Shown here: one piece after another, positions 8,780 through 18,340 of the stretch | How the letters are laid out: each line of letters starts with the position of its first letter | How positions within the stretch are numbered: the first letter of the stretch is position 1 | Assembly: GCA_965243175.1 (NCBI GenBank) | Contig: OZ251532.1 | Location: 1,488,001-1,552,000, forward strand | Source of the DNA: VXYL01 sp965243175 | GTDB taxonomy: Bacteria; Pseudomonadota; Gammaproteobacteria; Pseudomonadales; Azotimanducaceae | Direction: 5' to 3' | DNA: 64,000 nt | The notes under the pieces: generated by a model | Told to the model about the DNA's origin: nothing | The model's database searches: none | The model's input: only the letters and a program-made list of their open reading frames with translations | Translations under genes and position numbers: made by a program

Positions 8780-9694
8780 TCAGGATTGCCAGCTGGCGCG
8801 ACCGTCGCGCAGGGTGTTCTCCCGCCCCGCTCGGTAGCCGCCGTTCTTCTGGTCCAGGAAGCTCGGGCCTTCCTCCTTCCAGCCCATCCAGTCGTTGAGG
8901 CCGGCCAGCTGTCGAAACGCCGGATTGTTGCCGTGGCGGTCGATGACCTCCTGCGGCAGCGCGTCGCCGTAGCGCTCCTGCAGCTTCCAGTAGGGCCTGG
9001 CATGGTAGACCGCGAGATTGAGGCGCAGCCCCGGCGTCTTGCGCGGATAGCTGCCGTGCCACATGTTGCCGTGCCAGATCACCGCGTCGCCAGCGGCGAT
9101 CTCCATCGCTTCCGCCTTGGGATTCTCCTCCGGCCCAGCCAGGAAGACCTCGGAGGGTTCCGGATTCCGCGCCCACTTGTGGCTGCCCGGCACGATGGCG
9201 AGACAGCCGCCGTCCTTGGAGTAGTCCGTGAGCGCGTAGTTGATGTTCGCCACTTGCGAATAGGGCGGCAGCGGCGCCGGCATGCCGGTGTCCGTATGCA
9301 GCGGAATCTGGCCGCCATCGCCCGGCCCCTTGAAGTGGCAGGTCATGCTGGAGAGCTGGGCGCTCTTGCCGAGCAGGTAGTGGATGAGCGCCACCGAGGT
9401 CTCGTTCAGCAGGATGTCCTGAAACACCGGGTGGCGCGGCATCAGGTACGGCACCAGCCGCCAGTCCGGATGCGTCTCGCCGGTCTCGATGTCGGGCTTG
9501 GCGCCCGTCTGCCGCTCGCAGATGTCGAAGACGGCCTGGCGGGCGGTGGCCACCGTGTCGGAGTCCAGAACGCCCTCCAGAACGGTGAAGCCGTAGGCGT
9601 CCAGTTCCATGACGCGCTTGCCGAGGCCGAGCCGATCGACCTCTTCGATGACGTCGTTCAGATCCTCGCAAGCGGCGTAGTGGTGCGTATGCAT
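8780..9694 (-). CDS. Phytanoyl-CoA dioxygenase (PhyH) family protein
   Basis: This 304-residue Fe(II)/2-oxoglutarate-dependent oxygenase has the iron ligand pair in PLHTDTG (HxD) and a distal His in the WHGNMWHGSYPR region. The downstream Arg in GLRLNLAVYHAR fits 2-oxoglutarate binding. The family hydroxylates CoA thioesters, small lipids or secondary metabolites. The ATG at 9694 is preferred because GGAGG precedes it by nine bases. An in-frame ATG at 9721 would add nine residues but lacks a ribosome-binding site. It is the first gene of the probable operon with the TonB receptor and SCP2-like gene. A TATGTT-like hexamer lies about 40 bases upstream of the start. Confidence 0.88.
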   Translation of the reverse strand: MHTHHYAACEDLNDVIEEVDRLGLGKRVMELDAYGFTVLEGVLDSDTVATARQAVFDICERQTGAKPDIETGETHPDWRLVPYLMPRHPVFQDILLNETSVALIHYLLGKSAQLSSMTCHFKGPGDGGQIPLHTDTGMPAPLPPYSQVANINYALTDYSKDGGCLAIVPGSHKWARNPEPSEVFLAGPEENPKAEAMEIAAGDAVIWHGNMWHGSYPRKTPGLRLNLAVYHARPYWKLQERYGDALPQEVIDRHGNNPAFRQLAGLNDWMGWKEEGPSFLDQKNGGYRAGRENTLRDGRASWQS

Positions 9695-9758
9695 GGGCGT
9701 AGCCTCCAAACGGTATGCCATGCGCCGAACTTAACATAACAACGGATGCGGCACCGTC

Positions 9759-9841
9759 ATGCCGGAGTTCGCCCTCTGGCTGCCGCGAACGACAGGCTGG
9801 CCGTAGCTGACGCTCGATTCCTCCAGCACTTTTCGGTCGCG
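9759..9841. repeat. 83-bp dispersed repeat, copy B (intergenic)
   Basis: This is the second copy of the element at 5120-5202, with about nine mismatches over 83 bases. It lies in the divergent gap between the PhyH gene and the thiolase gene. Read on the minus strand it encodes the same KVLEESSVSYG peptide seen at the end of the Mrr-like protein, but continues QPVVRG instead of stopping. The surrounding gap (9695-9957) holds no gene. Confidence 0.7.
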
Positions 9842-9957
9842 ACGGGTGCCTTCGAGTGAAGGCGAGCGTTCGCCCGCGCTTTCTGGCACTCTGCGCGGCA
9901 TCCGGTGCCCAAGCGTGTTGCGACACCGGGACAGGCTTGGCGAATCCGAGGAGGGGC

Positions 9958-11214
9958 ATGAACACAGACATCGACGCCACTGCGCCCAAACACCTGCGGG
10001 GCAAGTACGCCATCGTCGGGGTGGGCGAGACCGGCTACACGCGGGGTTCCGGCACGACGACGCGGGCGCTTGGCACCACGGCGGTGCGCAAGGCCATCGA
10101 AGACGCTGGACTCACCACGGAGGATGTCGACGGGATGCTCTCCTACAGCGGCAACGACTCGGTGCCGTCCACGGCCATCGCTGGCGACCTCGGCATTCGC
10201 CTGAACTTCTACATGGACTGCCAGGGCGGTGGCTCCTCCACGGAGGCGCTGGTGGGCATCGCCATCGGCGTGATCGAAGCGGGGCTGTGCAAGACGGTGG
10301 CCATCTTCCGTTCGATGAACGGCTACTCGCAGGTTCGCATCGGCGGCACCGGGCGCGGCAGCGGGCGTTCCACGCTCTCCGGCGATGCGCTGTTCGGGCG
10401 CGCCTTCGGGCAAGGCAGCGCGGCGCAGAATTTCGCGCACAGCTTCATGCGCCACATGTACGACTACGGCACCACGCCGGAACAGGTGGCGCACGTGAAG
10501 GCGATCCACTCCGAACACGCCTCCAACAACCCCAAGGCGTACTACAAGCAGCGCGTCACGGTGGAGGACGTGCTGGCCAGCCGCATGATCTGCAAGCCGC
10601 TGCATCTGCTGGATTGCTGCGTGGAGACGGACAACGGCAACTGCATCATCGTCACCTCGATGGACCGCGCCAAGGATTGCCGCCACACGCCCGCAGTGAT
10701 TCTGGGCGTGGTGGGGCGCTGCTCCAAGCGGCGCGTGGACAACCACTACCAAGCCGGCCCCATCAGCACCGTGGCCGGCGTGTACGCGAAGGAGATTCTC
10801 TGGCCGAACGCGGGCGTGGGGCCGGAGGACATCCAGGTCACCGGCTCCTACGACGCCTTCACCTACACCACCATGCTGCAACTCGAAGACTACGGCTTCT
10901 GCAAGAAGGGCGAAGGCGGCGACTACGTGAGTTCCGGCATCATGCGCCTCGGCAGCGAGCGGCCCAACAACACCAGCGGCGGTCACCTGTGCGAGGGCTA
11001 CACCCACGGCATCGCGATGGTGATCGAGAACGTCCGCCAGCTTCGCCACGACGTCGACGACAGCTGCGGCCGCGATGCCAACGGCAAGCCCCTGCACACC
11101 TACGACTATTCCGAAGGCGGCTGCCGCCAGGTGAAGGACGTGGAACTGACGGCCAATCTCGGCTGGGCCACGCCCGCCACCGGCAGTGCCCTGGTGATGG
11201 CGAGAGGAGCGTAG
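9958..11214 (+). CDS. Thiolase-family protein (SCP2-thiolase/lipid-transfer type)
   Basis: This 418-residue protein begins MNTDIDATAPKHLRGKYAIV, followed by the thiolase-like GVGETGYTRGSGTT. The N-terminal half has GGGSSTEALVGIAIGVIEAG in the position of the nucleophile loop. The catalytic Cys of true thiolases is not evident there (Gly/Ser-rich instead), as in SCP2-thiolase and aldolase-type members. The C-terminal half has SGGHLCEGYTHGIA, corresponding to the conserved His loop. Such proteins work on acyl-CoAs with an OB-fold partner, in degradation of sterol side chains or aromatic acids. The partner gene starts three bases after the stop codon. The ATG at 9958 follows a GAGGAGGGG ribosome-binding site. 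Confidence 0.85.
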   Translation: MNTDIDATAPKHLRGKYAIVGVGETGYTRGSGTTTRALGTTAVRKAIEDAGLTTEDVDGMLSYSGNDSVPSTAIAGDLGIRLNFYMDCQGGGSSTEALVGIAIGVIEAGLCKTVAIFRSMNGYSQVRIGGTGRGSGRSTLSGDALFGRAFGQGSAAQNFAHSFMRHMYDYGTTPEQVAHVKAIHSEHASNNPKAYYKQRVTVEDVLASRMICKPLHLLDCCVETDNGNCIIVTSMDRAKDCRHTPAVILGVVGRCSKRRVDNHYQAGPISTVAGVYAKEILWPNAGVGPEDIQVTGSYDAFTYTTMLQLEDYGFCKKGEGGDYVSSGIMRLGSERPNNTSGGHLCEGYTHGIAMVIENVRQLRHDVDDSCGRDANGKPLHTYDYSEGGCRQVKDVELTANLGWATPATGSALVMARGA

Positions 11215-11216
11215 CG

Positions 11217-11738
11217 ATGGCCCTGAATGGCGAATACCTCGGCATGGCCGTCTCCATCGACGACACGGACAAGCCGAACCAGGAGTTCTACACCCGCTGC
11301 GGCAGCGGCGCCCTGCACCTGCAAGCCTGCGGCGCCTGCGACCTGATGCGCTATCCCACCACCACCGCCTGCCCGTGGTGCTCGGCGCCGGACTACGAAT
11401 GGCGCCCCGTCTCCGGACGCGGCACCGTCTACTCCTACTGTGAAGTCCACCACGCCATCCAGCCGGTCTTCCGGCCACATCTGCCGTATTCGATCCTGCT
11501 GGTGGAACTCGACGAACAGATCGGCGCCCCGAACGAACACGACGGCTTGCGCGTCACCGGCAACCTCGTCACCACGGATGGCGACTTGGCGCCGGAAGAG
11601 CTGGTGCGTTCGATCGGCATCGGCAGCCGCGTGCGCGTGGTGCTCAAGGACTTGGGCGGCGGCCTGGCGCTGCCGCAGTGGTGCCTGGACGCGGACGCCG
11701 ACCAGCCCGCCAAACCGTGGCGCTACGCGGACGACTAG
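11217..11738 (+). CDS. OB-fold, zinc-ribbon partner of thiolase (DUF35 type)
   Basis: This 173-residue protein has a rubredoxin-like zinc ribbon (CGACDLMRYPTTTACPWCSA, two CxxC pairs) followed by an OB fold. The OB fold includes GRGTVYSYCEVHH and a strand-rich C-terminal half ending in PWRYADD. Members bind acyl-CoA and form heteromers with SCP2-type thiolases, as in Ltp2-ChsH2 of steroid side-chain degradation and BbsA-BbsB of benzylsuccinate catabolism. The start lies two bases beyond the thiolase stop (TAGCGATG), so the two are almost certainly co-translated. The precise acyl substrate is not deducible from the window. Confidence 0.87.
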   Translation: MALNGEYLGMAVSIDDTDKPNQEFYTRCGSGALHLQACGACDLMRYPTTTACPWCSAPDYEWRPVSGRGTVYSYCEVHHAIQPVFRPHLPYSILLVELDEQIGAPNEHDGLRVTGNLVTTDGDLAPEELVRSIGIGSRVRVVLKDLGGGLALPQWCLDADADQPAKPWRYADD

Positions 11739-11969
11739 CCCGTAGTCGATATGCCGGTTCAGCTTCACCGGACGCGTTCGCCAGCAGCTTCGGAGCGTGA
11801 GTTGAAAACCAGCGCCGCCCCAGTGCCGCTCGTGGCTCGCGGCGGCCGACTGCTTGCGAACCTTGGACGACTTGCGCTGCGTCGTCGATTTGCCGGTCGA
11901 TCTCGACGAACTCGATTCTTGGGAGCGCCGCGAAACGGAGCGCTTCCTGCTGTGGCGCGTTCCCTAGGC

Positions 11970-12188
11970 GCCCAGGCGTCCTACGTCGCCCAGCACCGCC
12001 GAGCTTGGTGGGCCGTGGGGTTGCGCGACCCGGCACCCATCCTGTGTACCTACATGGCGAGGCGTACGCCAGCGTTCGTCCGCAACCCCTTCGGCGCCCG
12101 CCATTTGAACATCGCGCACGGTATCTACCCGCGATACGGCGCGTGGACGAGCGAGCTGGAGCCGCCGCTCGCCTCCGAAGCCGCGTAG
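11970..12188 (+). pseudogene. Remnant of an adenine DNA methyltransferase target-recognition region (tentative)
   Basis: About 70 codons lacking any proper start translate to a stretch containing YVAQHRRAWWAVGL, PAPILCTYMARRTPAFVRN and LNIAHGIYPR. This pattern (paired aromatic residues, Pro-x-Ile, Tyr-Met, Asn, then His-Gly) resembles the C-terminal target-recognition part of Eco57I-type N6-adenine methyltransferases. No motif I or NPPF is upstream. The 230 bases before it (11739-11969) hold only scraps, including a minor open stretch ending WERRETERFLLWRVP in another frame. It is best read as debris of a lost restriction-modification gene. A full search would be needed to confirm this. Confidence 0.45.
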
Positions 12189-12268
12189 GCCGTTCGTCCG
12201 ATGCAAGCCAGCGATCTTCCGTCCGATCTCGAGTCGTCGCCTTGCCCCAATCCAGCTGCCGTACCTAG

Positions 12269-12314
12269 TTGACCTCGCCCGGCAATCGAGTAAGCTGCAA
12301 CCAATACGGTTGCA
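12269..12314 (+). promoter_or_regulatory. Promoter and operator of the toxin-antitoxin operon
   Basis: A TTGACC at 12269-12274 and TAAGCT at 12291-12296, 16 bases apart, form a plausible sigma-70 promoter. Immediately downstream is a perfect inverted repeat, TGCAACC-AATAC-GGTTGCA (12296-12314). It overlaps the start region and lies 13 bases before the antitoxin ATG. Ribbon-helix-helix antitoxins typically bind such palindromes to repress their own operon, so this is likely the autoregulatory site. Confidence 0.55.
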
Positions 12315-12327
12315 CGTTGGAACCGAC

Positions 12328-12564
12328 ATGGTTGCCATCACCATCAAGAGGTTGCCCGTCGAGGTCCATGAACGGTTGAAGCTCCTAGCGGCCCGGAACC
12401 GCCGCAGCTTGCAGAACGAGATCATCTTCTGCTTGGAGCGCTACGCGGAGCGATCGGTAGCGACCAAGGAGGAGCTGCTCGCCAAGGTGGCGAAACTGCA
12501 CGCCGAGCTGGCGGAAGTGGATCACCGCCTCGTCGATGGCATCAAGCGCGATGGTCGTGCATGA
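12328..12564 (+). CDS. Ribbon-helix-helix antitoxin (FitA/VapB-like)
   Basis: This 78-residue protein begins MVAITIKRLPVEVHERLKLL, a classic RHH pattern (beta strand with alternating residues, then two helices). It continues AARNRRSLQNEIIFCLERYA. The C-terminal half is a charged helix that would wrap the toxin. The downstream PIN-domain toxin starts within the last codons (ATGA-type overlap at 12561-12564). The ATG at 12328 was chosen over a TTG at 12310 because RHH antitoxins begin directly with the strand. A palindromic operator precedes the gene. Confidence 0.85.
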   Translation: MVAITIKRLPVEVHERLKLLAARNRRSLQNEIIFCLERYAERSVATKEELLAKVAKLHAELAEVDHRLVDGIKRDGRA

Positions 12565-12977
12565 ACGTCGTCGTCGACACCAACATTCTGGCCTACCTCT
12601 GGCTGCCTGGTTCGCACACAGCCACCGCTCTGACGCTGCGCCGTGCCACGGACGACTGGTATGCGCCAATCTTGTGGCGCTCGGAGTTCCGCAACATCCT
12701 CGCCGGCTTCCTTCGACGAGGTGCGCTGTCTCTGGCCCAAGCACAAGCGACGATGCGGGCGGCGGAGGCGGATTTGCGGGACTTCGAGGGCGCCGTCGAC
12801 TCGGCGCAAGTTCTGCACCTCGTGGACCAGTCGAACTGCTCCGCCTACGATTGCGAGTTCGTTGCCTTGGCGATGACGAAGGACATTCTCTTGGTCACCC
12901 AAGACAAGCGCATCTTGCGTAGCTTCCCTGAAGTCGCGGTGGACATGGCCGGTCTGGTGGGCACTCTTCCGCACTGA
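12561..12977 (+). CDS. PIN-domain toxin (VapC/FitB family)
   Basis: This 138-residue PIN-domain ribonuclease begins MNVVVDTNILAYLWLPGS, which supplies the first catalytic Asp (D6). The other acidic residues are the Glu in WRSEFRNIL, the Asp in SAYDCEFVALA and the Asp in LVTQDKRIL, so all four metal-binding positions are present. The family cleaves tRNA or rRNA when freed from its antitoxin. The start overlaps the antitoxin stop (ATGA). The gene ends at VGTLPH and is complete, so the toxin is predicted to be active. Confidence 0.88.
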   Translation: MNVVVDTNILAYLWLPGSHTATALTLRRATDDWYAPILWRSEFRNILAGFLRRGALSLAQAQATMRAAEADLRDFEGAVDSAQVLHLVDQSNCSAYDCEFVALAMTKDILLVTQDKRILRSFPEVAVDMAGLVGTLPH

Positions 12978-13047
12978 GCAGCGTTCGATGCTGTCGCCAA
13001 CCCGCGAGCCTGCTAAGGTGGCGCGGTCTTTGGGCGGAGCATGGACG

Positions 13048-14019
13048 ATGCGCAGTGTGGCCAAGGGAGTCGGGAGCATTGGGTTCGCGCTTTGCGCGGT
13101 CGCGGTGGGCGCGGAGGAGGGAATCTTGCGCGTTTTCGAGACCGGGGCGGCGGGCGAGTTGGTGGTCGAGGCCGAGAGCGCGACGGTGGACGTGCGTGGC
13201 GGCAGCGACGGCGTTCGGGTGTCGATCACGCGGCGGGACGACGATGCGGACGCCATCGAGGACGACTACGAGATCGCCTTCGAGCAGACTGGCGACCATG
13301 TGCATGTGCAGGCGTTGCGCCGCGAGAGCATTCTCGGCAACTGGGGACGGCGGAGCATTGCCATCGCCATCGAAGTGCCGGCCGGCTTCAGCGCGGAGTT
13401 GAAGACCACGGGCGGCACGGTGAGCGTCGCGGATCTGGCTGGGCCGTTGGCGGCGCGAACGTCCGGCGGGAGCGTCCGCATTGCCGACGTGCCTGGCGCG
13501 ATCACGGCGCATACCTCCGGCGGCTCGATCCAACATCGGGGCGCGTCGGCCACGGTGGACGCGAAGACGTCCGGCGGCTCGATTGCGCTGGCCGAAGTGG
13601 AAGGCGACGTGTACGCGAAGACCTCCGGCGGCAAGATCGACATCGAACGCGCCGGCGGTTCCGTTTCGGCGACCACCTCCGGCGGCGGCATCGACATCGG
13701 CGAGGCTGGCGGCGCGGTGCAGGCGAAGACGTCGGGCGGGAGCATTCGCGCCGCGTTGGCCGCTCAACCCGAGGGCGAGAGCAGTTTCCGCACCAGCGGC
13801 GGCTCGGTGACGGTGCATCTCGACCCGGAACTTGCGTTGGACGTCGAGGCCCGCACCAGCGGTGGCCGCGTTCGAGTGGACGACGATCTTGCGCTCATCG
13901 CCGAGGACGACACGCACGACGGCAAGCCGCGGCGGAGGGTGCAAGGGCGCTTGAACGGTGGCGGGCCGGCGCTGGTCGTGCGCACCAGCGGCGGCAGCAT
14001 CAACCTGCTGCGCCGCTGA
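13048..14019 (+). CDS. Secreted repeat protein with TSGG motifs (DUF4097-like)
   Basis: This 323-residue protein has a signal peptide (GVGSIGFALCAVAVGAEE) and a domain rich in strands. Nine copies of a TSGG motif are spaced about 17-25 residues apart, most followed by S or G and then I or V (for example ARTSGGSVRI, AKTSGGSIAL). This is the pattern of DUF4097 bacterial adhesin-like parallel beta structures. The function of the family is not established; many members sit beside anti-sigma or two-component genes, but that is not so here. The ATG at 13048 follows a GGAG site and is the start that gives a clean signal peptide. The upstream 70 bases contain no other gene. Confidence 0.8.
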   Translation: MRSVAKGVGSIGFALCAVAVGAEEGILRVFETGAAGELVVEAESATVDVRGGSDGVRVSITRRDDDADAIEDDYEIAFEQTGDHVHVQALRRESILGNWGRRSIAIAIEVPAGFSAELKTTGGTVSVADLAGPLAARTSGGSVRIADVPGAITAHTSGGSIQHRGASATVDAKTSGGSIALAEVEGDVYAKTSGGKIDIERAGGSVSATTSGGGIDIGEAGGAVQAKTSGGSIRAALAAQPEGESSFRTSGGSVTVHLDPELALDVEARTSGGRVRVDDDLALIAEDDTHDGKPRRRVQGRLNGGGPALVVRTSGGSINLLRR

Positions 14020-14044
14020 ACGCCGCGCCACAAGAGGGGATTCC

Positions 14045-15232
<1,188 letters not shown>

Positions 15233-15265
15233 CGCTTGGCGGCGACCGTTCCGAGTCTTCGGCGA

Positions 15266-15955
15266 ATGGACGTGCTCGACAATCCCGCTTGGCATGCGTT
15301 GAGCGGCCCGCAGCGGGAGTTCGGCATCGTCGGCGAACGGGCGGCGCGCTATCTGCCGGACGTTTCGCCCATCGCCGCGGTGGCGGACCAGAGCGCGGAA
15401 GCGTTGCGCGAGTTGGCGGGGTTCGTCGAGCCGGGCCGGTTCGTCGCCCTGTTCGCGCCCGGCGAAATCGCTGGCGACATCGCCGAGTTGTGGCGGCAGG
15501 CCGCGGTGGCGCCGCTCACGCAGTGGGTTTGCACCTCTCCCGTCGCGGCGTCCAACGACGTCGAATTCGTGGATTTGGGCGATGCCGACGCCGAGCAGAT
15601 GCATCGCCTCGCCAAGGAGACGGACCCCGGCCCGTTCGAGATGCGCACCAATCGCCTGGGCGACTACGTGGGCGTGAAGGTGGACGGCGCGCTCGTCGCC
15701 ATGGCCGGTGAGCGAATCTGCCTGCCGGGGCATCGGGAAGTGAGTGCGGTGTGTACGGATTCCGCCCATGCAGGCCGCGGCTACGCGCAAGCCCTGGTGC
15801 TGGAAATCGTCCGCCGGCAACAGCGCAGGAACTGCGCGTCGTTCCTGCACGTGCGCACCGGCAGCCCGGCGGAAGCGCAGGCCAAGCGCGTCTATGGAAA
15901 GCTCGGCTTCGTGCAGCGGACGGAAGCCGAGATGATCGTTCTGGTGCGCCGATGA
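15266..15955 (+). CDS. GNAT-family N-acetyltransferase (FR47-like)
   Basis: This 229-residue protein has a C-terminal GNAT fold. The segment REVSAVCTDSAHAGRGYAQAL contains the acetyl-CoA pyrophosphate-binding loop (R/Q-x-x-G-x-G/A), and KLGFVQRTEAEMIVLVRR closes the fold. The N-terminal half is a separate alpha/beta region common in FR47-type proteins. It contains no other recognised domain. The acceptor substrate is unknown. The ATG at 15266 is used; a TTG at 15236 is in frame but has no better ribosome-binding site. The stop overlaps the start of the next membrane protein gene (ATGA). Confidence 0.8.
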   Translation: MDVLDNPAWHALSGPQREFGIVGERAARYLPDVSPIAAVADQSAEALRELAGFVEPGRFVALFAPGEIAGDIAELWRQAAVAPLTQWVCTSPVAASNDVEFVDLGDADAEQMHRLAKETDPGPFEMRTNRLGDYVGVKVDGALVAMAGERICLPGHREVSAVCTDSAHAGRGYAQALVLEIVRRQQRRNCASFLHVRTGSPAEAQAKRVYGKLGFVQRTEAEMIVLVRR

Positions 15956-16944
15956 GCGACGACGAAGCGCTCTCGGTGCCGCCCGCGGAGGGCAAGCCCG
16001 CGAGCAAGGGTTCGCTGCTGTTCCGCGTTGGCACGTGGCTTCTGGCGGCCGGCTGCTTCTACTTGGTCTACACCCGCATGGACGCCGCGGCCGAGCGCGA
16101 AGGGCAGAACGTCTGGCAATACCTCGTCGAATTCTTCGCCGCCGCCGACTGGCTGTTCTGGCTGGCGCTGATGATTCCCTACTCGGTGTTCTTCTTCCTC
16201 GTGGATTCGCACGTCACGTGGCGCGTGGTGCGCTGGTTCAACGCGCCGGACTTGAAGCTCGGCGGCATCCTGCCGATTCGCGCCAGCGCCTACATCCTTT
16301 CGCTGGTGAACGAGCAGGTGGGCAAGGGCGCGATGTCGCTCTACCTGCTGCGCCACTACAAGGTGCCGGGCTGGCAGGCGCTCTCCAGCATGATCCTGCT
16401 GGGGCTGATGGAGGTCTACCAACTGCTCGCGTTCTCCGGCATCGGCGTGGCGCTGAACTTCGATCTGGTGCGCGAAGCGTCCACGCTGCTGCCCTTGGAC
16501 GTGATTCTGCCGGCGGTGATGGGCGTCGCGGCACTCTATCTGCCGCTGCACATCCTCTACTTCCGCACCGGCAGCGGGGGCTTGCGCGAGAAGCCGTTGC
16601 TGGCGGCGTTTCGGCAAGCGCGCCCGGTCCACTACCTGCTGATCGTGCTCTTCAAGGCGCCCAACCTGATCGGCGCGGTGATCGTCTACACCTTGGCGCT
16701 GGACCTGTTCCAAGTGGAAGTGAGCCTCGGCCAGATGCTGGCGTTCCTGCCGGTCATCTTCCTCGCCGCCGCCTTGCCGCTGCCGTTCCACGCCGGAGCG
16801 CTGCTGCTCTGGGCGGTGCTCTTCCCGGACTACCCCGAGGTCGCCGCCTTCAGCTTCGTGATGCACACCTTCTTCGTCCTCTTCAACGCCGCCATCGGCG
16901 TGCTCTTCCTGCCCAGAGCGAACCGGGAGCTGTTCGGGAGTTAG
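15952..16944 (+). CDS. Lysylphosphatidylglycerol synthase-like multi-pass membrane protein
   Basis: This 330-residue membrane protein has about eight hydrophobic segments. They include an early SLLFRVGTWLLAAGCFYLVY and WLFWLALMIPYSVFFFLVDS, and a motif-rich region with ASAYILSLVNEQVGKGAMSL. The latter matches the UPF0104/lysyl-PG-synthase transmembrane domain, where a conserved N-x-x-x-G-K/R-x-x-M occurs. No aminoacyl-transferase domain is attached. Such proteins are linked to phospholipid translocation or modification, but this one has no assigned substrate. It overlaps the GNAT gene by four bases and converges with the AAA ATPase gene, their stops overlapping by four bases. Confidence 0.7.
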   Translation: MSDDEALSVPPAEGKPASKGSLLFRVGTWLLAAGCFYLVYTRMDAAAEREGQNVWQYLVEFFAAADWLFWLALMIPYSVFFFLVDSHVTWRVVRWFNAPDLKLGGILPIRASAYILSLVNEQVGKGAMSLYLLRHYKVPGWQALSSMILLGLMEVYQLLAFSGIGVALNFDLVREASTLLPLDVILPAVMGVAALYLPLHILYFRTGSGGLREKPLLAAFRQARPVHYLLIVLFKAPNLIGAVIVYTLALDLFQVEVSLGQMLAFLPVIFLAAALPLPFHAGALLLWAVLFPDYPEVAAFSFVMHTFFVLFNAAIGVLFLPRANRELFGS

Positions 16945-18281
16945 GACGCTGCACGCTGGTGCGTCAGCTTGCGTGCCGCTTCGGTGTCCAAGGCTGCTGC
17001 GCGATCCAGTTCGTCCGCGAGGTAGCCGGTCATCGACGGCACGCCCACCGCGACCGTCGTGCCCCGCTCCACCAGCAGGCCCCGAGCGATCAAGCCGTCG
17101 AGCACTGCGCTCGCGGTGCTCGCTTCCGTGGCGCGTCCGTGGTTGTCGCTCTTCTCCAAAGCCGCCAGCACGATGGACGCATCGACTTCGCCGGCATCGT
17201 TGGCCCTGCGCAAGGCCGCGGCCAACGCCAACGTATGGCGGGCGAATGGCGCCAGCCTGGCCGCGTAGTAGTCCTTCTTGCTGTTCCTGCATAGCCGGCG
17301 CAATACTTCCAGTTCCCGCTGGCGAAGCTCGCCGTCGAGGACGATCCGGCAAACGCCGCGGATGCCGTTGACGAGGTGGTGGGGAAAGTTCGCCGACTCT
17401 TCCAGGATCACGTCCTTGGCGGCGTTGCGCCAGTCGGTCCAGTCCTCGGCCTCGAAACCGAGCTGCTTGGCGTACGCAAGCCAGTCCTCGCGTTCCGACT
17501 GGAGGCCTAGGTAGTCCAAGGTTTCATCCACCAGCCGGGCGGCGTCGGCATCTTCCATGCATCCCAACGTGCGCACTTGGTCCGCGCCGAGCCGAGACAA
17601 CCCCAGCCTGTGGAGGGTCGCCGTGGTGTCCTGCAGGCCGAAGCCGACGATGGCGATGTTGGTGTCGAATCGCTTGCCGTGGATCGCTTGAAGATTCCGG
17701 CGCACGTGAGGCGTGTCTTCCAGATTCTGCATCTCGTCCACCGCCAGGATCAGCGTGATCCCCTCCGGCCACATGGTCTCGGCGAACGTGTCCAGCGCGG
17801 TGCCGAGCGACGACTGGTCCAAATTCATCGCCTGCATCGCAAGGTCGAGGGACGAGCCGCGCTTCAGCAGCGCGGTGGCGAAACCGACGATCCGGCGAAC
17901 ATGATCGTCCGCCTTCTCGAACCCCGGCAGCCGGCGCAGCAGGTCCATGCGAACCGGCACGTCGGCGGCGAGTTCCTTCACCATGCTGAGCGAGGGCCGG
18001 TCGAAGAAATCGCAATCCTTGGCGATCACGGCGACCGGCTTTTCGTCGCCCACGGCAGAGCCGAGTTCCGTCTCGAACTGCCGGCACAGCGCCGACTTGC
18101 CGACGCCCGGCACCCCTTGCACAACGGCCGTGATGCCTTCGGCGCCGGATTGCGCCGCGGCCACGGCGTCGTGCAGGAAGGCGAGTTCGCTGGCGCGGCC
18201 CGTGAACACCGGCGGGCTGGCGCGACCTCGCCGGCGGTCGAAGTCCCGCAGAGCGGCTTCAATGTGTTCCGGCATCTGCAT
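16941..18281 (-). CDS. Orphan AAA ATPase with C-terminal winged-helix-like region (paralogue 1)
   Basis: This 446-residue ATPase has Walker A GVPGVGKSAL at about residues 55-64, Walker B LILAVDEMQN and a sensor-like TNIAIVGFGLQD. The C-terminal half includes the distinctive ESANFPHHLVNG. The final ~80 residues (SDNHGRATEASTASAVLDGL) look like a winged helix. The organisation resembles an ORC/STAND-type ATPase. A close relative occurs at 60808-62085 with the same landmarks (PPVF-GR, FPHHL-NG, SDN-GR). No partner gene is evident at either site. The first ATG of MQMPEH is used. The gene converges with the membrane protein gene and is separated from the ABC genes by about 60 bases. Confidence 0.75.
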   Translation of the reverse strand: MQMPEHIEAALRDFDRRRGRASPPVFTGRASELAFLHDAVAAAQSGAEGITAVVQGVPGVGKSALCRQFETELGSAVGDEKPVAVIAKDCDFFDRPSLSMVKELAADVPVRMDLLRRLPGFEKADDHVRRIVGFATALLKRGSSLDLAMQAMNLDQSSLGTALDTFAETMWPEGITLILAVDEMQNLEDTPHVRRNLQAIHGKRFDTNIAIVGFGLQDTTATLHRLGLSRLGADQVRTLGCMEDADAARLVDETLDYLGLQSEREDWLAYAKQLGFEAEDWTDWRNAAKDVILEESANFPHHLVNGIRGVCRIVLDGELRQRELEVLRRLCRNSKKDYYAARLAPFARHTLALAAALRRANDAGEVDASIVLAALEKSDNHGRATEASTASAVLDGLIARGLLVERGTTVAVGVPSMTGYLADELDRAAALDTEAARKLTHQRAAS

Positions 18282-18340
18282 CGGGGAACGGGTCGCAGCC
18301 GTGGCCACGGCAGTGTAGCCGAGTGCGCTCGCTGTTCGGG

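Noticed and set aside
5739..10013. Very long open frame across the TonB receptor and PhyH genes on the minus strand
   Set aside because: It is a frame shadow of two well-recognised proteins, with Arg-rich low-complexity translation.
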